This document shows, piece by piece, positions 15,114 to 19,876 of a stretch of 19,876 nt of DNA. The notes beneath the pieces were generated by a model. That model made no database searches. It saw only the letters and a program-made list of their open reading frames with translations, and was not told the DNA's origin. The DNA is taken from NCBI GenBank assembly GCA_937925695.1, contig CALAMD010000062.1, positions 1 through 19,876 of the forward strand, in the 5' to 3' direction. A program made the position numbers and the translations under genes. The DNA comes from an uncultured Bacillaceae bacterium. Lineage in GTDB: Bacteria; Bacillota; Bacilli; Bacillales; Amphibacillaceae. How positions within the stretch are numbered: position 1 is the first letter of the stretch; each line of letters starts with the position of its first letter.

Positions 15114-15593
15114 ATGTATATATTTACCGATTATTATGGTCATGAAGTGAAATTATCCTTTTCCGATCATCCTTTCTCTACAGATCCGAAACATGTATTA
15201 GTCATTTGTCGCTTTCAAGGAAAATGGCTATTAACGAATCATAAATATCGAGGATTAGAATTTCCCGGTGGAAAAGTAGAAGAGAATGAAACAGCCATCC
15301 AAGGAGCAGTAAGGGAAGTTCAAGAAGAAACAGGCGGACTTATTCAAGAAATTACTTATATTGGTCAATATCTCGTGGAAGGACTTCATCCGTTAATCAA
15401 AAATATCTATTTCGCCCAAATTAAGGAAATAGAAGTTCAACCCCATTATCATGAAACGATGGGGCCAGTTTTACTAAAACAATTACCTGAAAATCTCAAA
15501 AACGATAAACAATTTAGCTTTATTATGAAAGATGATTTGATGTTCCATGCTCTAAACTATGTCAAAACCTTGCCTAATTTTCATAAAACATAA
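15114..15593 (+). CDS. ytkD: Nudix hydrolase YtkD (nucleoside triphosphatase / RNA pyrophosphohydrolase)
   Basis: This encodes 159 residues. A complete Nudix box runs from Gly53 to Gly75 (G-x5-E-x7-REVQEETG, with Glu59, Arg67, Glu68, Glu71 and Glu72), so the metal-binding acids are intact. Flanking 'PKHVLVICRFQGKWLL' and the C-terminal 'LPENLKNDKQFSFIMKDD' match what I recall of B. subtilis YtkD. That enzyme removes phosphates from (oxidised) nucleoside triphosphates and is also reported to act on RNA 5' ends. AAAGGAT lies 8 bases before the ATG at 15114. The frame extends two codons further to a TTG with poor spacing. It may be read through from menE-queF because no terminator is visible between them. 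It converges on ytlD. Confidence 0.92.
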   Translation: MYIFTDYYGHEVKLSFSDHPFSTDPKHVLVICRFQGKWLLTNHKYRGLEFPGGKVEENETAIQGAVREVQEETGGLIQEITYIGQYLVEGLHPLIKNIYFAQIKEIEVQPHYHETMGPVLLKQLPENLKNDKQFSFIMKDDLMFHALNYVKTLPNFHKT

Positions 15594-15664
15594 TGAGATC
15601 AGTCAAATCAGGAGTCATGAAGGGTTACACCGAATGAGTAAACTCGTCATGCTCCTGAATCTCA
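15594..15664. repeat. Long imperfect inverted repeat between converging ytkD and ytlD
   Basis: TCAGGAGTCATGA (15608-15620) pairs with TCATGCTCCTGA (15647-15658) with one bulge. The outer TGAGAT (15594-15599) pairs with ATCTCA (15659-15664). The loop is about 26 bases. No T run follows on either strand, so it is not a standard intrinsic terminator, though its position suggests it ends or stabilises one or both transcripts. Confidence 0.6.
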
Positions 15665-15665
15665 A

Positions 15666-16472
15666 TTAGACCGTATGTTTAATTAACCATTTTTCCATTT
15701 TTTCTACGAGCTTATACATGATGGCAGCAATGATCGCGATAAGAAGTAGACTTGACATAACTAGGGTAAAATCAAATACTTGAAAACCATAAATAATTAA
15801 ATATCCTAATCCTTGTTTAGAAACGAGGAACTCCCCGACAATTACCCCTACCCAAGAAAGCCCGACATTCACTTTTAACGTGGATATGATCGTTGGTAAT
15901 GTGGCTGGAAAAATCGCCTCTTTAAAACATTGCCATCGGGTTGCCCCAAAACTTCTTAATACTTTTGAGAAATTTGGATCAACTTCATTAAAAGCAGAAT
16001 AGACAACTATCGTTGTGATGATCACCGAGATAATCGCACCCATCGTAATAATCGAAACATAACCTGGTCCAAGGGCGACTATGATAATTGGTCCTAAAGC
16101 AACTTTAGGCATGGCATTAAGAATGACCAAATATGGATCTAGCACCTTAGCTATCCGAATCGAGGTCCATAAAATGCTGGCGAAAACAACACCTAACAAC
16201 GTTCCAATGACAAAACCTAGAATTGTTTCAAATAAAGTAATTTGTACATGCATGAAAATTGAACCGTCAACAAATCTTTCAATAAGAAGTTGGATAATCC
16301 GTGAAGGTGAACTAAATATTAATGGATCGATCAAGTAATAATGACTCGTAACTTCCCAGATAACGAAGAAGCTTATGAGTATGAGCAATTGCCAATAAAC
16401 GACGATTCGTTTTTCTTTTTTTAAGTTGGCTCTATAGTTGGTTAACAATTGTTGATCAGAATGGGTTGACAT
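15666..16472 (-). CDS. ytlD: ABC transporter permease (SsuC/TauC/ThiX-like), YtlD
   Basis: This 268-residue membrane protein has about six hydrophobic helices of the BPD_transp_1 (MetI-like) fold. The cytoplasmic EAA loop is visible as 'VDPNFSKVLRSFGATRWQCFKEAIFPATLPTI', the segment that contacts the ATPase. Family relatives move sulfonates, taurine, nitrate or thiamine precursors. It is the last gene of a three-gene importer operon. Its ATG lies 3 bases after the stop of the ATPase gene, and its AAGGAAG ribosome binding site lies within the 3' end of that gene, so translation is probably coupled. The substrate cannot be read from the permease. The gene symbol follows B. subtilis by recalled similarity and neighbourhood. 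Confidence 0.88.
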   Translation of the reverse strand: MSTHSDQQLLTNYRANLKKEKRIVVYWQLLILISFFVIWEVTSHYYLIDPLIFSSPSRIIQLLIERFVDGSIFMHVQITLFETILGFVIGTLLGVVFASILWTSIRIAKVLDPYLVILNAMPKVALGPIIIVALGPGYVSIITMGAIISVIITTIVVYSAFNEVDPNFSKVLRSFGATRWQCFKEAIFPATLPTIISTLKVNVGLSWVGVIVGEFLVSKQGLGYLIIYGFQVFDFTLVMSSLLLIAIIAAIMYKLVEKMEKWLIKHTV

Positions 16473-16475
16473 CGC

Positions 16476-17267
16476 TTAGACACTTCCTTTTTGATCGAAG
16501 TTCTGTTCATATTTATTTAATTCATGCCATACTTTATCAAATATCTTTTGATATTTCGGATGACGGCGAACGAGAAAAGGGCGTTCGTTTCTAAGCTCAA
16601 TTGGAATTTCGATAATTTGGGCAATTGTGCCAGGATTCGTATCCATGATGATGAGCCGATCACTCATGGAAATGGCTTCAGCAATATCATGGGTTACTAG
16701 GATAGCTGTTTTTTGATAATCTCTTAATAAAGCAAAGACTAGGTCTTCCAACGTTAATTTGGTCATATAATCTAGTGCTGAAAAAGGTTCATCTAACAAG
16801 AGAATTTCTGGATTGGTTATTAATGTTCTCACAAGGGCTACTCTTTGTCGCATTCCGCCTGATAATGAATCAGGATATTTCAAAGCAACATCTTCTAATC
16901 CAACTGTTTCCAATAAGTCAATGGCCTTTTGTTTTAATTCTTCATCATTTTGTTTCGTAATTTTTGGCCCGAGAAGAACGTTATCGATAATTGTTTTCCA
17001 GGGGAATAAATAGTCTTGTTGTAACATATAACCGATAGCCATTGTCGATTGATCAAGGGGTTTCCCTTTTAGGTGTACTTTGCCTTTCGTTTGCTGAATG
17101 ATCCCAGCAATAACAGATAATATGGTTGTTTTACCACAGCCACTAGGCCCTAAAATGGAGATGAATTCTCCTTCCTTTACGGAAAATGATATATTGGACA
17201 ACGCTTTTGTGTAGTTTTGTTTTGAAAAATAAAGATGGGAAACATTTTCTAAGGTTAGAAAAGACAT
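16476..17267 (-). CDS. ytlC: ABC transporter ATP-binding protein, YtlC
   Basis: This encodes 263 residues, a complete ABC nucleotide-binding domain. Walker A is 'GPSGCGKTT' (40-48), the Q-loop is near 'MLQQDYLFPW' (81-90), the signature is 'LSGGMRQRV' (135-143), Walker B is 'ILLLDEP' (155-161) and the switch is His193 in 'VTHDI'. All catalytic residues are present, so it should be a working ATPase. It belongs to the SsuB/TauB group that powers import. It lies between the binding protein gene (11 bases upstream) and the permease gene (3 bases downstream). GGAGGAAG lies just before the ATG. Confidence 0.93.
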   Translation of the reverse strand: MSFLTLENVSHLYFSKQNYTKALSNISFSVKEGEFISILGPSGCGKTTILSVIAGIIQQTKGKVHLKGKPLDQSTMAIGYMLQQDYLFPWKTIIDNVLLGPKITKQNDEELKQKAIDLLETVGLEDVALKYPDSLSGGMRQRVALVRTLITNPEILLLDEPFSALDYMTKLTLEDLVFALLRDYQKTAILVTHDIAEAISMSDRLIIMDTNPGTIAQIIEIPIELRNERPFLVRRHPKYQKIFDKVWHELNKYEQNFDQKGSV

Positions 17268-17278
17268 TTTCTTCCTCC

Positions 17279-18271
17279 TTAGTTATTAATAACTTCTTCA
17301 GCAATCGTTGTGTTCACTAATTCCTCATAGGGAACATCTTCTGGTAATTCACCAGCTTCTTCCATAATGTCTTTTAAATTTTGCCAGTCATCCTCTTTTA
17401 AAATTGGATCAACAGCATATGATCCTTGATTTTTATACCTTTCTATTGAAGTAGCAAGGATATCTAGTTCAATATCATCGAAAAATGGTAGAAGCACTTT
17501 AGCAATCTCTTCTGGCTCATTTTCTGCTACCCATTGTTGAGCACGATAAATGGCTTTTGTAAATTTAACAATCGTTTCTTCACTTTCTTCGATAAAGCTC
17601 TTCTTAGCCATAAACACGGTATATGGCACATTGCCTGATTCTTCACCAAAGGAAGCAATGACGTGGCCTTGACCTTCTTTTTCCAGGACACTTGCTGTTG
17701 GTTCAAATAGTTGCACAAACTCATAATCCCCAGATACGAAGGCACCAGGTATATTGGCAAAATCAATGTTTTGGGATAAATCTAAATCTTCATGGGGATC
17801 GATACCATGTTTTTTAAGCACAAATTCACCGACCATTTGCGGCATACCACCTATCCGTTGACCGAGAAAAGATTTTCCTTTGACATCATCCCAAGTAAAA
17901 TTAGGATAATCATTTTTAGCTACTAAAAATGTTCCGTCTGTTTGAGTTAATTGAGCAAAGTTAATCGCATAGTCCCGGGAATCTTGAGCATAGACATAGA
18001 TTGATGTTTCTGAGCCGACCAAAGCGACATCAATTCCATCTGATAGCAAGGCTGTCATCGTTTTATCGCCGCCCCAAGTTGTTTGTAGTTCCACATCTAA
18101 CCCTTCTTCTTCAAAATAGCCGTTTTCAATAGCAACATATTGTGGTGCATAAAATAGGGAGCGTGTCACTTCGCCTAATTTAACAGAGATTAATTCTTCG
18201 TCTTTTTTACATCCGACTAAGCTAATGAGAAGCACACCAAATAAAATCAATGTATATATTAATTTTTTCAT
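17279..18271 (-). CDS. ytlA: ABC transporter substrate-binding lipoprotein (NMT1/SsuA-like), YtlA
   Basis: This encodes 330 residues. A lipoprotein signal ends LVGC with Cys21 as the lipidated residue, so the mature protein is tethered outside the membrane. The body is an NMT1/THI5-SsuA type periplasmic-binding fold: 'VKLGEVTRSLFYAPQYVAIENGYFEEEGLDVEL', then 'GSETSIYVYAQ', 'DDVKGKSFLGQRIGGMPQMV' and the C-terminal 'EEIAKVLLPFF'. Relatives bind sulfonates, pyrimidine thiamine precursors or similar small molecules. I see no TPP riboswitch upstream, which weakens a thiamine-precursor reading, and the substrate stays open. GGAGGG lies 8-9 bases before the ATG. It heads the ytlA-ytlC-ytlD operon and diverges from metK. 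I could not find a convincing promoter for it in the 140 bases before the metK promoter. Confidence 0.9.
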   Translation of the reverse strand: MKKLIYTLILFGVLLISLVGCKKDEELISVKLGEVTRSLFYAPQYVAIENGYFEEEGLDVELQTTWGGDKTMTALLSDGIDVALVGSETSIYVYAQDSRDYAINFAQLTQTDGTFLVAKNDYPNFTWDDVKGKSFLGQRIGGMPQMVGEFVLKKHGIDPHEDLDLSQNIDFANIPGAFVSGDYEFVQLFEPTASVLEKEGQGHVIASFGEESGNVPYTVFMAKKSFIEESEETIVKFTKAIYRAQQWVAENEPEEIAKVLLPFFDDIELDILATSIERYKNQGSYAVDPILKEDDWQNLKDIMEEAGELPEDVPYEELVNTTIAEEVINN

Positions 18272-18383
18272 CAGGATTTCCCTCCGGAATAAAGCTTAAT
18301 TTATTCAACATAGTTTATGCCTAAATGAAATAATGTGTGCTAGCCCATAAATCGGCAGGGGAGGAAAAAATGAACTTCTATGG

Positions 18384-18412
18384 TTGACAACTAAAGATGA
18401 TTTGGCTAGGAT
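18384..18412 (+). promoter_or_regulatory. metK leader promoter
   Basis: A perfect TTGACA (18384-18389), a 17-base spacer, then TAGGAT (18407-18412). This puts the transcript start about 12 bases before the SAM riboswitch. The remaining 110 bases back to ytlA hold no motif I can name. Confidence 0.75.
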
Positions 18413-18430
18413 AAAAGCTAAACAGATCAT

Positions 18431-18537
18431 CTCTTATTAAGAGAGGCGGAGGGACAGACCCGATGAAGCCCGGCAACCATCATTCAGTTGATAAGGTGCT
18501 AATCTGTTGCAAGGGACTAAACCTTGAACAATAAGAG
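18431..18537 (+). ncRNA. SAM-I riboswitch (S-box)
   Basis: The conserved S-box core is present: 'AAGAGAGGCGGAGGGAC', the kink-turn 'CCCGATGAAGCCCGGCAACC', and 'AAGGTGCTAA'. Helix P1 is a perfect 8-bp pairing of CTCTTATT (18431-18438) with AATAAGAG (18530-18537). SAM binding should favour the downstream terminator and shut off metK when SAM is plentiful. Confidence 0.97.
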
Positions 18538-18550
18538 CGAAAGACGATAC

Positions 18551-18586
18551 ATCTCTTTCCTCATCTTCTGTGGAAGGAGATTTTTT
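18551..18586 (+). terminator. Riboswitch-controlled terminator of the metK leader
   Basis: A 10-bp stem with one G-U pair (18551-18560 with 18572-18581, 11-base loop) is followed by Ts. The competing antiterminator can be seen: AAGAG in the 3' strand of P1 (18533-18537) is complementary to CTCTT in the terminator's 5' arm (18553-18557). Confidence 0.88.
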
Positions 18587-18621
18587 ACATTTATGCTAAA
18601 AAAGCAAACCCGTGTATCGCT

Positions 18622-18647
18622 CTTGTTTTCAGTAGTTCGAAAACAAG
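18622..18647 (+). other. Second leader hairpin just before metK
   Basis: A perfect 9-bp inverted repeat (18622-18630 with 18639-18647, 8-base loop) lies after the riboswitch terminator and 9 bases before the GGGGAGG ribosome binding site. It is not followed by a T run. Confidence 0.6.
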
Positions 18648-18674
18648 TTTCAATATGGGGAGGATATCGTGTAA

Positions 18675-19862
18675 ATGACTAGACAGAGACGTTTATTTAC
18701 GTCTGAATCCGTTACAGAAGGACATCCGGATAAAATAGCGGACCAGATTTCAGACGCGATTTTAGACGAAATTTTAAAGAAGGATCCACATGCTCGGGTA
18801 GCATGTGAAACAACAGTAACAACAGGGCTCGTATTGGTATCGGGTGAAATCTCTACTGATACGTATGTGGATATTTCAGCAGTTGTCAGACAAACCATTA
18901 GGGAAATTGGTTATACTCGTGCTAAATATGGATTTGACGCGGATACTTGTGCCGTGTTAACTGCGATAGATGAACAGTCGCCAGATATTGCTACAGGTGT
19001 GAATCGGGCTTTAGAATCGAGAATGAATGATGACGAAATTGCCCAAATTGGCGCAGGTGACCAAGGGTTAATGTTTGGTTTTGCTTGTAATGAAACGGAG
19101 GAATTAATGCCTCTGCCGATTTCTTTGGCCCACCAATTAGCCAAACAGCTAACAGATGTGAGAAAAGATGGAGTATTACCGTACTTGCGTCCAGATGGTA
19201 AAACGCAAGTAACGGTTGAATATGATGAAAACCAAAATCCAGTCAGGGTCGATACGATCGTTATTTCTACGCAACACCATGAAGACATTACCTTAGAGCA
19301 AATTGAGGAAGACATGAAGACATATGTTATTAAGCCAATTGTTCCTGCTCATTTGTTAGATGAAAATACGAAATATCTCATCAATCCAACCGGACGCTTT
19401 GTGATCGGCGGGCCCCAAGGTGATGCTGGATTAACCGGACGAAAAATTATCGTTGATACGTATGGTGGCTATGCCCGTCATGGTGGCGGTGCTTTTAGTG
19501 GTAAAGATGCTACTAAAGTGGACCGTTCAGCTGCTTATGCTGCTCGATATGTTGCTAAGAATATTGTTGCCGCCGAGCTTGCTGAAAGTTGTGAAGTACA
19601 GCTGGCTTATGCAATCGGGGTAGCAGAACCTGTATCGATTGCCATTAATACTTTTGGCACTGGTGTGGTTAGTGAAGAGGTATTAGAGCAAGCAGTCCGT
19701 AATCTCTTTGACTTACGCCCAGCTGGTATTATCAAAATGCTTGATTTACAGACACCAATATTTAGACAAACGGCTGCCTATGGTCACTTTGGCCGGAAAG
19801 ATATTTTATTCCCGTGGGAGAAAACAGATAAGGCAGAAGAGTTACGTGCATTAGTAAAGTAA
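18675..19862 (+). CDS. metK: S-adenosylmethionine synthetase
   Basis: This encodes 395 residues, complete, ending 14 bases before the window edge. It makes SAM from methionine and ATP in the cytoplasm, usually as a tetramer. The N-terminal 'TEGHPDKIADQ' (His17, Asp19), the methionine/ATP signature 'GAGDQGLMFG' (126-135) and the P-loop-like signature 'GGGAFSGKD' (270-278) are all intact, followed by 'DRSAAYAARY'. The ATG is preceded by GGGGAGG 11 bases upstream, a slightly long spacing. The only nearer candidate, a GTG at 18670, is followed at once by a stop. Expression is controlled by the SAM-I riboswitch and terminator upstream. Confidence 0.98.
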   Translation: MTRQRRLFTSESVTEGHPDKIADQISDAILDEILKKDPHARVACETTVTTGLVLVSGEISTDTYVDISAVVRQTIREIGYTRAKYGFDADTCAVLTAIDEQSPDIATGVNRALESRMNDDEIAQIGAGDQGLMFGFACNETEELMPLPISLAHQLAKQLTDVRKDGVLPYLRPDGKTQVTVEYDENQNPVRVDTIVISTQHHEDITLEQIEEDMKTYVIKPIVPAHLLDENTKYLINPTGRFVIGGPQGDAGLTGRKIIVDTYGGYARHGGGAFSGKDATKVDRSAAYAARYVAKNIVAAELAESCEVQLAYAIGVAEPVSIAINTFGTGVVSEEVLEQAVRNLFDLRPAGIIKMLDLQTPIFRQTAAYGHFGRKDILFPWEKTDKAEELRALVK

Positions 19863-19876
19863 TCTCTTGTTGTAGA

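Noticed and set aside
18272..18383. Search for a TPP riboswitch before ytlA on the minus strand
   Set aside because: The conserved TPP motifs are not present, so a thiamine-controlled importer is not supported.
18368..18385. Five-codon reading frame MNFYG with a good GGGGAGG ribosome binding site upstream of the metK promoter
   Set aside because: It ends within the TTGACA of the metK promoter, has no promoter of its own that I can see, and is too short to judge. Probably chance.
18911..19315. 134-codon minus-strand reading frame inside metK
   Set aside because: It overlaps strongly conserved metK sequence, and its composition is that of an antisense shadow.

Overview
The window comes from a low-GC, spore-forming-type Bacillaceae chromosome. 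This is inferred from AT-rich DNA, strong AGGAGG-type ribosome binding sites, many intrinsic terminators, FMN and SAM riboswitches, and products that look like Bacillus subtilis proteins (KapB, PatB, YugI, FmnP/RibU, MenI, YtkD, YtlA-C-D). It is mostly housekeeping and metabolic DNA. I see no prophage, transposase, CRISPR array, tRNA or rRNA. No clear new multi-gene system is evident; the unusual points are local, in regulation, catalytic residues and gene order.

Left part (1-5400). A 3'-truncated kapB (minus) diverges from a small membrane protein gene and a Cu/Zn-SOD-like lipoprotein gene (plus). Then come four minus-strand genes: patB (C-S lyase), pgi (glycolysis), yugI (S1-domain RNA-binding protein) and a thioredoxin-fold gene. 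Three of these (pgi, yugI and the thioredoxin gene) have a clear intrinsic terminator of their own, and a bidirectional terminator separates sodC from patB.

Middle (5400-8000). A promoter, FMN riboswitch and terminator control ribU, the riboflavin-binding subunit of an ECF transporter. Facing it is a menA-menI pair on the minus strand: DHNA prenyltransferase and DHNA-CoA thioesterase.

Menaquinone block (8000-14530). menA diverges from menF-menD-menH-menB-menE. Together with menI these cover chorismate to demethylmenaquinone, except for menC (o-succinylbenzoate synthase), which is not in the window. A strong terminator splits menB from menE. The menA and menF promoters are back to back and share the same -10 hexamer and spacer length. 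Three of these genes (menA, menH, menE) begin with TTG.

Right part (14530-19876). queF (queuosine pathway) sits where menC lies in B. subtilis, followed by the nudix hydrolase gene ytkD. A minus-strand ABC importer operon, ytlA-ytlC-ytlD, converges on ytkD. It diverges from metK, which is complete and lies behind a consensus promoter, a SAM-I riboswitch and an intrinsic terminator.

Start sites were chosen from ribosome binding sites and recalled family lengths. Several differ from the longest possible reading frame (yugI, thioredoxin gene, ribU, menF, menD, menE, queF, ytkD).
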